The notes beneath the pieces were generated by a model. The model saw only the letters and a program-made list of their open reading frames with translations. It made no database searches and was not told the DNA's origin. A DNA stretch of 64,000 bases. Origin: Eulemur rufifrons (taxonomy: Eukaryota; Chordata; Mammalia; Primates; Lemuridae). Position numbers and translations under genes: made by a program. This document shows positions 1 to 13,910 of this stretch, in pieces. Every line of letters begins with the position of its first letter. The stretch's first letter is position 1. The DNA lies in assembly GCF_041146395.1 (NCBI RefSeq), contig NC_090989.1:222364843-222428842 (forward strand), in the 5' to 3' direction.

Positions 1-777
1 TTGTTCCTCTGGAAGAACTGGAAATTTTATTAAAAAAGCAAGACAGTCATGACTAAAAAGATAATTGCCTGTTTTAGTTATTTAATTAGAGCTGTTGAAA
101 AAATGGGGTTGAGCAGCCTAAGTTTAGCTCATCAACACTAAAACTATTCAAGTAGAAGCAAAATGGCCCCCGGGAAGGCAATGTATGGATGGTTTCCTAC
201 ATTTGGGTAGCAAACTGGACTATATAATCACTCTGAGACTCTGTGTAGAACAGACTAGAAATGCTCTTAGAATTAAGAGGAAAGAATGAACATTTGTAGC
301 CTGGAAGGGCCCAAAGGACTAGGCAGGACTAAGAAGGTAGGAGGTAGAGTCAGGCATTTCCATGCCAAGCCCAGGTGTGGCCACCAGAATAACTGAGACA
401 AATGCTTGGGCAACAGTAGGAAACCAATCTGACCAGAGAAGAGGACTCACATTGGAGATTTTCCAGAGAGTATAACAATCCCTTATATTTGCTTGATCTT
501 CTCAACACATCTGTGAGATTGGCATTGGGACAGGGCATTCTCCTGTCCCAGGTGGGGAAAAGGGGGTTCATTATTTTATGCATCAATGCTAGGTAAGCCT
601 TCAGACTTTATGCTGTGCTAAGAAGAAAGTGACTGAAGAATTCTGGGCAAAAATGTGGTATGTAACAATGAGGCATGGCAGAGGAGGGGGTAGGTGCGGG
701 GGAACTGATTGCAGGATTCCAGGCACAAGGTGATAAGACCTTATGGATGAGAAGACACTTTGAAGAAATTTCACAAC
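1..777. other. Unassigned non-coding DNA
   Basis: No gene, RNA or repeat was recognised. The open frames here are short and do not resemble known proteins. The composition is ordinary for primate intergenic or intronic DNA. Confidence 0.5.
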
Positions 778-848
778 TCAATTCAATTCAAGAAATATTT
801 CTTGGATACCTACTATTTGAAAAATACTTGACTAAGTGCTAGTACATT
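778..848 (-). mobile_element. L2-type 3' end fragment (tentative)
   Basis: The run 'aagaaatatttcttggatacctacta' resembles the common motif for the antisense L2 3' end (aaatatttattgagtacctactatg), followed by 'actaagtgctag'. The match is short and diverged, so the call is weak. Confidence 0.4.
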
Positions 849-1340
849 CTATCTGAAATGTCACCCTCTTACTCATTTCCTAGTGAGCAACTAGTCATCC
901 TTCATAGAGGACTATTTTTTAATGTACGCACATCCATTGGAATGCCTCCTTGCTGGCAGTCATCTTGTACAATGTGGAAGAGTTCTACCCTTTGGCTACA
1001 GCTACACCTTTGGCTACACCCTTGGTGGAGGAGGCATTGATCCGAGAGCACCAATCAGAATTTTTTCCTTGGGAATTTGGAACAGAAAAAAAGGGGTGGG
1101 GGAGCGGCAATCTCTGGATAGTGGAACCGTAACTTATAGATTCAGGAATTGTCAGCAATCACGTTTCTATATGCTGGCTGAGTTGTAAAGGGACTCAGTC
1201 TGCCAAGAACGAAAGAAAAAATATATAGACACAGAAATAGGAGCAGATGTAGGAAATAAAGATTCTAGACTCTTCCTGAGACATGAGGTCTTTGGGGTCT
1301 AAAGACCTATTAGTATCCTTAAAATAAATTCCCCCTGTGC
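849..1340. other. Unassigned non-coding DNA
   Basis: No recognised element. Three overlapping short open frames (858-1188) cover this stretch without any domain-like sequence or splice context I can defend. Confidence 0.45.
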
Positions 1341-1818
1341 TAGGCTGAATAATGGGCCCCACAGATGTCTATGCCCTAATGCTCAGAACCTACAAATGTT
1401 ACCTTATATGGCAAAATAGAGTTTGCAGATGTGACTAAGTTAAGAATCTAGAGACGGGGGGATTATCCTGGATTATCCTGGTAGGTCCAGTGTAATCACA
1501 GGAGTCCTTATTAAGAGGGAGGCAAGAGAGTCAGAGTCATAGGACAGGCTATGTGACAAGAGAACAGAGATTGAAGCAATGTCCTTTAAAGACAGAGGAT
1601 GGGGCCATGAGCCAAAGAATGTAGGAGGCCTCTAGAAGCTGGAAAAGAAAAGGAACAGACTCCTCCCCTAGAGTCTTTAGGAGGAACCAGACCTACTGAC
1701 ATCTTGATTTTAGCTCCATTGAATTTCTGACCTCTAGAATTGTAAGAGAATAAATTTGTGTTATTTTAATCCACTTTGTTTGTGGTGATTTATTATAGCA
1801 GCAACAGGGAATAAATGC
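1341..1818 (+). mobile_element. Ancient MaLR-like solo LTR
   Basis: It begins near 'gctgaataatgggccccacag', continues with 'tttgcagatgtgactaagtt' and 'gggccatgagccaaagaatg', and ends with 'aataaatttgtg...tttattatagcagcaac'. This is the usual layout of a mammalian MLT1/MaLR-type LTR with its polyadenylation signal near the 3' end. The exact subfamily is not resolved. There is a small local duplication of 'ggattatcct' at 1460-1480. No internal retroviral genes flank it. Confidence 0.65.
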
Positions 1819-2064
1819 ACCTCCTCTCCCCACCAACCTTTAAAAAAAATCAAGTTGTCTATTCTGTGCAACTGTAAGAGTCAATGTACCATATCTTCTT
1901 GACACTGAGATGACACAGACTATAAGACACACTGCCAATTAATACCAAATTTGGGGTGGGAGAGAAACATTGTCACATTAAATGTATACATTAACCAAAA
2001 AATAAAAATAAAACATTCTGGCTTCAGGATGTGAAAAAAAAAAAAAAGATATACTTAGAATTAA

Positions 2065-2330
2065 TAAAATGGGCAATATATCCTTCAAGTCACAACTCAA
2101 CCATCTCTGCCTCTGTGAAGCCTTCTCTAACCCACCACAATGAACTCCCCTTTCTTGACCATGCATGAAGCCTTGCATCTGTCCTCTATCATAGCAACCG
2201 TCACGCTACACGATACTAGTAAGTGTACCTGTTTATCTCCCTAGCCAGACTGTGAGCACTTTGGCACAGTTCCTGGTCCCTAGCTTGGTGCCTGCACATA
2301 AAGTGAATGAAGAAATAAATGAATAGAGAG
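2065..2330 (+). mobile_element. L2 LINE 3' fragment
   Basis: Order and wording match the L2 3' region: 'ccttcaagtcacaactcaa', 'gaagccttctctaac', 'actgtgagcactttgg', 'cctgcacataaagtgaatg'. An A-rich run lies just upstream (2034-2047). This is a dead fragment with no coding capacity. Confidence 0.7.
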
Positions 2331-2397
2331 TTCCTGCCCTCAACAAACTCCCAATCTAGTAGGAACACATATGTCACGAAACAAATCAGACTTTTCC

Positions 2398-2690
2398 AAG
2401 CACCAGCGCTAGCATCACCACCTCAGCTCCACCTCAGATCATCGGGCATTACATTCTCATAAGGAGTGTGCAACCTAGATCCCTCGCATGAGCAGTTTAC
2501 AGTAGGGTTCGTGCTCTTATGAGAATCTAATGCTGCAGGAGGCGGAGCTTATGTGGTGTTGCCAGTGATGGGGAGCGGCTATAAATATAGATGAAGCTTC
2601 ATTTGCCCACCACCACTCACCTCTTCTGTGTGGCCCATTTCCTAACAGGCCACAGACCAGTACCCATCTGCAGTCTGGGGGTTAGGGATG
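2398..2690 (-). mobile_element. Non-autonomous DNA transposon, internal part
   Basis: It contains 'caccagcgctagcatcaccacc', 'gatccctcgcatg' and the inverted pair 'attctcataaggag' (2453-2466) / 'ctcttatgagaat' (2514-2526), then 'gggagcggctataaatatag'. I recognise this as the internal part of a common mammalian element whose ends read 'cagtggtccccaaccttttt...'. The same family is present as end sequences at 26576-26722. The family name is not certain; I take it to be hAT-like. Confidence 0.6.
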
Positions 2691-2705
2691 GCAGCTTTAG
2701 CATAC

Positions 2706-3055
2706 AGTGTGTTCTTTTAATGTACATTCAAATTTGCAACAACTAAAAAGAAGAGTTGAAGGAGAATTTGAAAGGGCTTCTCAGAAGAGGCAATATTTGA
2801 GTTCAAACATCTTGGCCTTGAAGAATGAGTGGAATTTCAAGAGGCAGAAAAGAAGGAGATGGGGAGGATTCCAAGAAAAGAAGTATAGCGTGACCAAGAA
2901 AAATCACAGTGGCATGAAGATACAAGAGAGTGCTGGAAAACAGGTGAATGATTCACTGAGGCTGGAGCATGGGCTAGTATGTCATAAATGGAAAGAGATG
3001 AGTCCAGAAAATTTGATCTTGGTGAGAGCTGACAATGACCTGAAAGAGAAATGAT
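2706..3055 (-). mobile_element. L2 LINE fragment, antisense (tentative)
   Basis: 'gcttctcagaagaggcaatatttgagttcaa' and 'ccttgaagaatgagtgg' resemble the reverse complement of the L2 3' region (cattcttcaaggcc...aaatgtcacctcttc). A 115-codon open frame runs through it but does not resemble a protein family and is best read as chance. Confidence 0.5.
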
Positions 3056-3059
3056 GGAG

Positions 3060-3835
3060 GAAGCCTATATTGTAAAATACATATTTGATCTTGACTACAA
3101 ATACTAAAACCCTTAGGATCTCCAAAGTGATGTCTTTTTGTATGCTAAAAAGTTGACTGATGGCTGCCAGCCCTTAGGAAACTTCAGGATCAGGGCTGAT
3201 CACTAGAAAAACCAAGGCAGGATTAGAGGGTTAGCACTTTCAGCCCACCCCACCCCGACCCTGACCTCCGGGGAGTGAAGAGGGAAGGTAAGTAGATCAC
3301 CATCATGGTGGCCAGTGATTTAGTCAATCATGCCTTGGTAATGAAGCTCCCATAAAAATCTGAAAGAACATGGTTCAGAGAACTTCCAGATAACTGAACA
3401 CGTGGCAGTTCCTGGAGGGTGGTCCCCCAGGGAGGACACGGAAGCTCTGCACCCCTTCCCATGCCTTGTGCTATGCATCTCTTCATCTGTATCCATTGCA
3501 ATGTAATAAACCAGAAAATGTAAGTACAGTGTTTCCCTGAGCTCTGTGAATCACGCTAACAAATCAGTGGGACCCAAGGAAGGGGCTGTGGGAACCCCAA
3601 TTTACAGCCAGTTAGTCTGAAGCACGGGGAAAACAACCTGGGGCTTTTGATTGGCATCAGCTGTGAGGGACAGTCTTGTGGGACTGAGCCCTCAGCCTAT
3701 GTGATCTGACACCATATCCAGACATCTAGTGTCAGAATTGAATTGGATGAGAGGACACTCAGCTGGTGTTCAGGCAGAATTCATTGCCTGCTTGGTGTGT
3801 GGGGGAAAAAAAACCCACACATTTGGTCACAGAAG
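3060..3835 (+). mobile_element. Ancient endogenous retrovirus LTR
   Basis: A single LTR-like unit containing 'ggctgatcac', 'caatcatgccttggtaatgaagc', 'cctggagggtgg', 'aatgtaataaacc', 'tgtttccctgagctctgtg', 'gtcttgtgggactgagccc' and 'gaggacactcagctggtg'. The 'aataaa' near 3505 sits where an LTR polyadenylation signal would. A related copy in the same orientation lies at 57884-58560. No internal viral genes were seen. Class (ERV1 or ERVL) is not resolved. Confidence 0.65.
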
Positions 3836-4084
3836 TCTTCCATGTTGATTGTTGTGGTGGTGTGAGAGCAGAGGAAAAACAGTTTGTGTTTTTTGCCCCT
3901 GAAAGCCAAAATGGGAAATAGAAGAGATTTACCCATCGAGTAATAGGGCCATGGAACAGGTGCAGGAAGAATCAATGAGGCAGACCCAATAGGGAGAGAG
4001 TAGACACAAACCAACGGAAAGGGAAGAGTTGAAGATGACCGTGAAATCTCTAGTCTCAAATGTGGGTCCCAGAAATAATCTGGT
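3836..4084. other. Unassigned non-coding DNA
   Basis: Nothing recognised. Overlapping antisense open frames (3781-4475) look like chance frames and have no protein similarity I know of. Confidence 0.4.
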
Positions 4085-4205
4085 GGGGTGCAATTCTATA
4101 CTGCAATCGTAACCCAATAAATATTTGCTGAATGGACGAATGGACACATAAATGAATTCCGAAACAAACAAGTGGTGAATTGAATGCGTGAACAAATGAA
4201 TGACA
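4085..4205 (+). mobile_element. L2/MIR-type 3' end with GAATGA-like tail
   Basis: 'acccaataaatatttgctgaatg' followed by diverged GAAT(G) units up to 4202 is the usual terminus of an L2 or MIR copy. Confidence 0.55.
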
Positions 4206-5704
<1,499 letters not shown>

Positions 5705-5970
5705 CAGTGGCTCCTAAATTTTTTTCTCGTTGTAACCACTTATGGAATCTGCTAAAAGCTAGGAACACTTCCTAGGAGGAGGGAAAAAAAAAAAGGCTAA
5801 AATGTATTTGGAAGACTCTACCTCCTTGGTTGATTTAACAAATTAAAATAAAATTAGATAAAATAATAAAATTTCTTTGGAAGACTGTTTAAAGGGGTTC
5901 ATGGAATCGTGAAACTTTTCCACAGTCGCCAAGGGAAGACTCTATGAACCCCAGGTTAAGAATCAGCTGT
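5705..5970. mobile_element. MER-type DNA transposon remnant (tentative)
   Basis: 'cagtggctcctaaat...ctcgttgtaaccacttatggaatctgctaaaagct' at the left and 'ggttcatggaat...atgaaccccaggttaagaatcagctg' at the right match, in order, a common hAT-type element that reads 'ggttctcaacatttttc...' to '...ccaggttaagaa'. The A/T-rich middle does not match. Confidence 0.45.
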
Positions 5971-6000
5971 CCCTCCAGTTCTAAAGCCCCGAGACTCCAC

Positions 6001-6119
6001 GCAGGCTGTCAAAATAGAAAGCACATGCAGTCACTTTGGAACCGCTGTCTCTCTGTCTGTGGAGGAAATCAGGCTGACAGCTGTATGAACCGTGATGCCA
6101 GCAGCAGGCACTCACCTGT
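6001..6119. repeat. Copy 1 of a locally duplicated segment
   Basis: This segment and 7443-7555 are clearly homologous: 'gcaggctgtc', 'atagaaagcacat', 'ttttgga/ctttggaac', 'aatcag-ctgacagctgtatgaacc' occur in the same order, with about 12 extra bases here. The family is not known to me. Confidence 0.7.
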
Positions 6120-6639
6120 CCTCCTCCACAGCTGTTGAACAAATGCACTGAGGTCGCGACAGGAAGATCCTAAATTAAGCAAGTCAAATTATTCCCCACA
6201 AAGACAATGTGAACAGTGTGTGCACCTTCCAAGTCTCCTGTAAACCAGATTCTACAGCCCTCCCATGGCGAGCTCTGCCTGCAAATGGAGATTAACCAAG
6301 AGTCTCGTCAGTTATCTCGCTTTGTCTCGAGATCAGACTCCCTGCCTCCACCTCATGAAGGTCTGTCTGTAGATGAGAAAGCCACCCCTATTAAAGCAAG
6401 TGGCCTTTCTCATCATGACGTTACAGGATTGACACATAACTCTCGGTCACACTGGATAGTCTAAATGAACAGGCTTCATTCGCTATTTTTGAACCATGAG
6501 CTGCAGTTCCACAAACACACACTACAACTATTGTCACATCTCTTAGTTTTTCCAGTGAATTCTTGGAATCCTTGTGTCCTGTTAGCTAGAAGTCAACTAT
6601 CTCTTCTTGAGTCTCCCTGTTCCCTCTTTCTTAATTTGG
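6120..6639. other. Unassigned non-coding DNA
   Basis: Nothing recognised. Two short head-to-tail open frames (6216-6464, 6465-6794) have no protein similarity and the second runs into an L1 3' UTR. Confidence 0.4.
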
Positions 6640-7065
6640 GAATTTTCACACATATAGAAACATTGAAAGAACAGAAAAATGAGTGCCTATATACCCTCCA
6701 TCTATACTCAACAATTATTGACATTTTGCTCTATTTGCTTTCTCACTCTCTCTGCATATATAATTTTGTTTTCCAAAACTATGCAAATGTATAAATTGCA
6801 ATAATTGAAACACTCCATTTCTACACACTTTAAAATTTGTCTCCTAAAAATAATGACATTCGCCCCCATAATCACAATACCATTATTATGCATAAGAAAA
6901 TTAACAATAATTCTTAATGTCATCTAGTATCTGGTCCATATTCAAATTTCCATGATTGTTTCCAAATGTACTTCTGTGACTATTTTATATTTTCCACATC
7001 ATCACATTGGGCTGATATAGTTTTTTAATCCTTTAGTTTAGACTAACCCCCTGGCACATACTTTA
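6640..7065. mobile_element. Old L1 (L1M-type) 3' UTR fragment
   Basis: 'gaaaattaacaataattcttaatgtcatctagtatctggtccatattcaaatttcc' is a diagnostic stretch of old mammalian L1 3' UTRs. The same type recurs at 63640-64000. It is non-coding and strongly diverged. Confidence 0.65.
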
Positions 7066-7081
7066 CTTTTCATGTAATTTA

Positions 7082-7222
7082 CTTTTTTTAAAAAATATTT
7101 TGTAGACAGGGTCTCACTATATTGTCCAGTCTGATCTCAAACTCCTGGCCTCAAGCAATCCTCCTGCCTCAGTCTCCCAAAGTGCTGGGATTACAGGTGT
7201 GAGCCACCAACACCCAGCCAAC
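7082..7222 (-). mobile_element. Alu-related monomer, antisense
   Basis: A single arm, about 140 bases: 'gtagacagggtctcactatattgtccag...caaagtgctgggattacaggtgtgagccacc'. A T-rich head (7084-7095) represents the tail in reverse. It fits a free left Alu monomer or a truncated Alu. Confidence 0.8.
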
Positions 7223-7442
7223 ATTGATTTTTTTAAAGAGTCCTGGCCAACCATCTTATTGAATGTCCTACATTCTGAATTTGTGTGATTATTTCCTTGT
7301 CTTGTTCATGCTCCTCTGTCTCCTGTATTCCCTATAAACCGAAATTTTGGTCTAAAGCCTTTATCAGACTCAGGTTAAACATATTTGGCAAAAATACTTC
7401 ACAAGTACCTTACATATTTTTGTATCACACCAGAAGATATAT
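7223..7442. other. Unassigned non-coding DNA
   Basis: Nothing recognised between the Alu monomer and the duplicated segment that follows. Confidence 0.4.
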
Positions 7443-7560
7443 GCAGGCTGTCGATATAGAAAGCACATACAATTATTTTGGAACATCTGTGCAGCAGAAA
7501 TCAGTCTGACAGCTGTATGAACCATAATGCTGTAAGCAGGAGGCAGGTGTTTCCATCAGT
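7443..7560. repeat. Copy 2 of a locally duplicated segment
   Basis: Homologous to 6001-6119 in direct orientation, about 1.44 kb away. It lacks about 12 bases of 'ctctctgtctgtgg' found in copy 1. Sequences on either side do not look alike, so the unit is roughly 110 bases. Confidence 0.7.
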
Positions 7561-8829
7561 AGTGGGGTGCTAAGTTTGACCTCTTGTTTAAGGTGTAGAC
7601 CGCAAGATCTCTCCGATGTAAAGTTACAGTTTACTTTTACAATTCATAAGCAATCTATGGGGTGATAGATACTTAGATCACATGAATATACTGTTCTCCC
7701 AAGAACTTTGTACCTAATGGTTTTAGTATCCATTGATCCAACCCTTGACTGAAACAATTATTACACTGGGGATTGCAAAATGCACCCCTTCCCTGCTGGA
7801 TTTAATTTAAAAGGGTTGGTTCTACTTTCACATACAAGTGAGGTGAGCATTAGGTTTGAGCAGTCTGCCACTGCCGTTGCTTCTCGTTGTCACTCAGTGT
7901 TGCTGTTGAAGGGTGTCCCTACACAGCCCTAATGGTTCTGGTCCACCTTGAGATGATGCCACCCTGATTCAGATCCCTGAACATGCTGCTGTGACCCACA
8001 AAGGAGGCCAACCCCAGCCCGTCGGTGCCAAGTGGAACTAGAAATGCCAGTCTCCCGTATTCCCAGTTCGACTCCCTGGTTCACATACACAGACTTACTC
8101 GGCACATCAGCCTACCCCAGGAGTGCTAATCCACAATGAGTTCCGGCATCTTCCACCTCTTGGACCCCATGATGAAACTGACTCCATTCTTTTCCCAAAG
8201 ACCCACAGTAGGAGGCAGGCAGGTTTTCCCTTATAACCAAATGTCTGATGATACTCCCTTTCCCCATGCACCCGTGTTTTTTAATTTATTTATTTTTCTT
8301 GCCTTATTGCATTCACTTTAGGTCTTTGAACAAAAAACCTGATTATTGTGATATGTAACACATTGGGGAAAATCTATGTAACTAAAGCTCTGGCTAATAA
8401 GCCCAATGAGTTCCAGCATCTGAGAAGACCTAAATATGCCTGTCTTCAGTCACTATCCCCTTCCCTAAAGGTAACCATTACCGTGACTTGCAGGTACTGG
8501 TATGCTGGTAGGCGTTTAACAACTCTTTCTCCAGAAAAAAAAAAAAACAAAAAACCTCAGATTGTAGCTTTTGCTGATTTCCATAATGTAAATATTATGA
8601 CTGTGGCTGATTCCAAGCTACCAACAGAGATTCGGGTTGAGATGCCACAATCAGCTGTCCTGACGCAGCACAGCCGGGCTCCAGCAGGATGCTGCGTCTA
8701 TGGTAATCACCTCCTTTCTTTCCTTCAGGACTTTACTGCTGACATACGCATCCCTGAAAACCTAAAACCTAATTGAGTCCCCTCTTCTTCTGTAATTAGA
8801 ATAACATTGAGCTTATTGTTTGCTCGGTA
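7561..8829. other. Unassigned non-coding DNA
   Basis: A long stretch without a recognised repeat. It holds a 142-codon open frame (8348-8776) that includes an A-rich run coding for lysines and asparagine; I see no domain or conserved motif and do not call it a gene. Confidence 0.45.
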
Positions 8830-9825
<996 letters not shown>

Positions 9826-10391
9826 GAGTGAAAGCTAGAAATTGCTACCGGAGATTGGAGAAAAGGTGACTTATCTTAGGTAACAGTGACCCCAGGCACC
9901 CTTCTAAAGGAAGCCATGCTTAAAGATTATGTGTCCTTCCAAGAGTGTCCCCTCAAGTGATTCTAAGGTATCCATACCGCACCCCCTTCTAGGGGTGCTA
10001 CCCTCAATGATCCAAAGTTATTGCTGGCACCTCTAGATAGAGAAAAATACATGCACAGATTGACTCTCTGGTGGCCCTTCCTGTATACTCTCCATCATAA
10101 GCTACCTGCAATTGATCTTATGCTTACACAATGTACATATGTTCAAATACTTTTATGTATATTAATGTACTTTCTTCATAAGGTCATTTGTGCAGCTTAT
10201 GACTATATATGTTAAGCCAGTCAATTAATTTGTTCACCTCTCCAAAAACCTAATAATTTTAAACTAGACTAGAAGTCAGACCTCAGAAGCATGAGGTAGG
10301 TATACATAGCAGTACTTTGAGGCAATTCTACAGGGTAAATAGCGCTGCTTAAACTAGACATACTGAATTTATCTGCACAGACTACAGACAT
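9826..10391. other. Unassigned non-coding DNA
   Basis: No recognised element. A/T-rich towards the right end; no open frame of interest. Confidence 0.4.
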
Positions 10392-10650
10392 CATTATCAT
10401 CATCAGAGATACCATTTATTTTGTATCTGTAACTGCAAGACACTTTATATCTGTTATGTCTAATCTTCAAAACGGCTCTGCAAGGGTAGGCATTATTATC
10501 GCCGACTTAATGAGGAAACTAAGGCTCAGCATGGTTAAAAGGTATTTCCAAGGTCACACGACTAGGACAGAGTGGACCCCAAATTCAAACTCAGATCTCT
10601 TGAACTCCAAAACCCATGCTTTTCCACTCCTCTGCCTCTCAGAATATAAG
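10392..10650 (-). mobile_element. MIR SINE, antisense
   Basis: Order matches a reverse-complement MIR: 'acactttatatctgttatgtctaatcttc', 'ggcattattatcgccgacttaatgaggaaactaaggctcag', 'aaggtcacacgactagg', 'ccatgcttttccactcctctgcctct'. Nearly full length. Confidence 0.85.
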
Positions 10651-11444
10651 CCAAGCCTGGGCTTGGGATTCTGTAATTCTTTGAACTCTGGGCTCTTCTT
10701 CAATTGGAGCTCATTTAGAGGATTTAACCAGCAAATCCCAACAATTCTTCTCATATCTCTGTGTACCATATTTTTTTGTACAGAGTGCTGTAAAGGAATG
10801 TTTAATTTTAGTTAGTGTTTACTTTATCTTCTCCAAACACGTTTATACCAAGAAAATACTAAAAAATCAATCTAAATAAGGTACTTTTTGTAGTCATTTT
10901 AAATTCAGTAAGTAAGACAGGTAGGGAGGGCAGACTGGGCATCATGAATGTCTATCTCCTGAGCTTGCTGTTAAGCTAAGTTGAAATGCTTAACTGTGTC
11001 CCACTTCTGCATCACAAAGAAATGACCACAACACCTCATCACTTACTGTTTTGACAACACGTAATCCATCTCATCTGACTCACCTGTTGGAAAGCAAATG
11101 GCTCCACTAAACAAGCCAGAAGGTGGTAAATGGGGAACAAAGTCTTTGCTGGCTGTGGCTCATCCCGCATGTCTCCCAGGAAGTGGGACCCGGGGGAGCA
11201 GAGATGAGTGAGGAGATAGTCAGGAACAGGCCACCGAAGTGGCTTCTCCAGACCTACTCAGCTGCAGACTATGGAACTGCCAAATTGCTTTCCCTTCTAT
11301 TGAGCATCTAAGCGCTCAAACCTCACCCCTCTGAGGCAGTCCTCCCACTCCTCGAGGGACACCCACAAAAAGACAAGCCTTTTACACATGTCCTTCAGTT
11401 CTCTACGGGCCCACTTTGAGAAAAGAGAAGGCAACCACAGTTTA
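10651..11444. other. Unassigned non-coding DNA
   Basis: No repeat or gene recognised. Short open frames only. Confidence 0.4.
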
Positions 11445-11650
11445 CCCAGTGCTGGCTAGGAGCCAGCTAGTTTAACATATGTTTTCACCTTAAACAGCTA
11501 CAGCAGCCCTGCGAGGTGGGCCTTGTTATCCCCTTTTTACAGAGAGATTGTATCTCGTGCTCAAGGACACACAAACATCAGGTGCCAGAGTTGAGAAATA
11601 ATCCCAGGACTATGTGGCTGGAAAGTCTGATAACGCTGACCTTCCTTCTA
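11445..11650 (-). mobile_element. MIR SINE, antisense
   Basis: 'cagccctgcgaggtgggccttgttatccccttttta', 'caaggacacacaaacatcaggtgccagagtt' and 'aatcccaggactatgtggctgg' follow MIR order in reverse complement. The 130-codon open frame at 11516-11908 overlaps it and is a chance frame. Confidence 0.8.
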
Positions 11651-12007
11651 AGTAGGTCCCTCTGTTCTTTGAGGGCGCGTGTCAACAGGCTGGGAACCAA
11701 ACGCTGTTCAAGAACACTAGAGATTTCAAGCTGGGAACAAAACCTTACAAAGTCATCTACTTCCAATGGCTCTTTACCTCTCTTAGCCGCAGTGACTCAC
11801 TGTGCTAGCAGTCGTCCCAGTCAAGAAAGCACATCAAACTCAAGTGAGCAGAGTGGCACTAGGCCAGGAGACAATGCTAAACCCGCCTTAGCCTTAATTT
11901 TTTATTAAGTAAACATTTACAAACTTTGCTATCTTATCTATTATTTTATCTTTACTGCTATATGTATTGTCAATTATTTATCACAATATTGGGTTAAAAA
12001 TCCTGAT
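11651..12007. other. Unassigned non-coding DNA
   Basis: Nothing recognised; A/T-rich from about 11890 onward. Confidence 0.4.
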
Positions 12008-12160
12008 TTAGTTCGATCTTTTTATTTCACAGCCAAGGAAATTCAAGCCCGGTAAGGGTGAGCAATTTGCCCAGGTCACACCACTTCTAAGTGGTTTTGC
12101 TAACGTGAGTTTTCTAAATCATGTCTTGGTTCCTGACACTATGCCATAATATCCAATTAT
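12008..12160 (-). mobile_element. MIR SINE fragment, antisense
   Basis: 'atttcacagccaaggaaattcaagcccgg', 'gagcaatttgcccaggtcacaccacttctaagtgg' and 'cctgacactatgccataatat' fit the MIR core in reverse complement. Confidence 0.75.
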
Positions 12161-13891
12161 ATCCAATTACCAGTCCTGGGCAAGGTGAAAGTCTTGTTCC
12201 TAGTGCTTCATGGACTCCCCTCTCCTTCTCCTGAGTATCTTCTGTGCTACCTTCTCATTTCCTAAGTCTGCATTCTCCCCGGGCAGAGACCACCTTTCTC
12301 CCCATCCCACTCCCAGACCCAGAGCCAGCTCTCTCAGCAAAAACAGAATTCAGTCGACACTCAGATGAAGATGGCTAAGCAGCCCAGCTAGCTGTGCCAC
12401 AGAGCAGTTCCGTCTCAGAATGTTTTACACTCTCCAAAATTATCGAGAACCCTAAAGAGCTCCAAACCAAACAAACAAAAAGTTAGTGAGAAGAATAGCA
12501 TTGTTTTACATGTTTGCAACCTCTTTAGTGTCTGGCTGAATATAAGACAGCTGGATTCTCATATCTGTTTCTGCATTTGCTCTGTTGTGAGATCACATGT
12601 CGTATAGCCGCTGGAAAACTCCTCTGTACAGAGTTAGAGTGAAAAAGGAAAATATCACCTTAGTATTACTCTACAAATAGTTTTCATTTCGGGGACACAC
12701 TGAAAGGGTCTCTGGGACACACACACACTCCCACCCCTGCAGGGTCCCAGGATCATATGTTGAAAACCGTTGCTATAGAGCAATGAACTTGGAGCTAGCA
12801 GAGCTCCAATCCTAGTGACTGACCTTGGGCATGAAGTCATGCATAAGAAAGAGTCCTGCACACACAGTAAATGTTTTTTAAAAAGCTTTCATAAAGCTCC
12901 TCCTAAAGATATTTATGTAAAAAGAGATAATGCTTAGGGATAGTGCCTGCATACAAAGGAATGACTCTAATGATGGGATATCAGGCAGGCTCAGAAGCAG
13001 AGATGGAAAGTGAATTTCAAAAACCTTTGGTGGTGGTGAGGGATCCCTTGAGTCACCCTTTCCCAGCACCCCTTGGTTCACATCATGCATGTGCCCACTT
13101 GATGGAAAAATTCCAGCTGCGGCTTCATGTGTTCTACTTAGTCCAGAAATATCTTTTGTATCTGAGCCTTTCGTTCCTCACCAACCCTCATCTGCCCACA
13201 GCATTGCAGAGGAAGTTTTCTGAGAGGCTGCCCTGCATAAATGAGTCCTTTTGATTGCATGCCCTATGCGTACCTGATAGAGACCACCTGGGCAGTCCTC
13301 ACCCTCCCTCACCCTCCCCATACCGTAGGCATGGATGGGGTCTGGGACTCTTCCCAATCTATTTCCTCACTAGCTAATGAGCAGGAACTCTTAATTAGAC
13401 TTACTTCTTGGGGAATTATTGCTGTGGATGTCATAAATAATAGAGTGTAGTCTGCATTCAGAATTATAAAAATTAATTTTGGCTAAGTGATACGCTCTGC
13501 TATTTCTACTCAGCCATCTTTCCTGGCTGTGGAGGACCAAGAACAAGCACCGAGGCCATATTCCTGCCACCAAGGCAGCAGGGTTTCCAGGAACTTCTGA
13601 CCATAATTTTAACTGAATTATACTACCCAACCCCCAACTAAAACAAAGACCTAAGGAAGGATGCAGGGCCCAAGCAGCTCTGACTTGCAAGTCTTCCGAC
13701 ATTCAGTTTGAGTGTAGTTGGAGACACATGACTGAAATGTTTGGTGAAAGGAAAGAATGTTAGAGGCAAGAACTGCAAATGCCATTATCTGCTGCCCTGA
13801 ACTAGGCATTCTCAACCTGACAGGCAGCCAGGTAGCACAAATAAGTGACACTGTCAGGTGGAAAACTGTGGTTAGCGGGAGAGCAAACACT
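12161..13891. other. Unassigned non-coding DNA
   Basis: A 1.7-kb stretch without a confident repeat. A weak MIR-like piece may lie at 12770-12850 ('ccaatcctagtgactgaccttgggc'). Short open frames show no protein similarity. Confidence 0.4.
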
Positions 13892-13910
13892 CCACCTACA
13901 GGGGGCAGAA
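13892..13910 (+). promoter_or_regulatory. CTCF-like motif
   Basis: 'ccacctacagggggcagaa' fits the core CTCF consensus (CCACnAGGGGGCAG-like), with the G-rich strand on plus. It is a motif match by eye only; occupancy is unknown. Confidence 0.4.
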
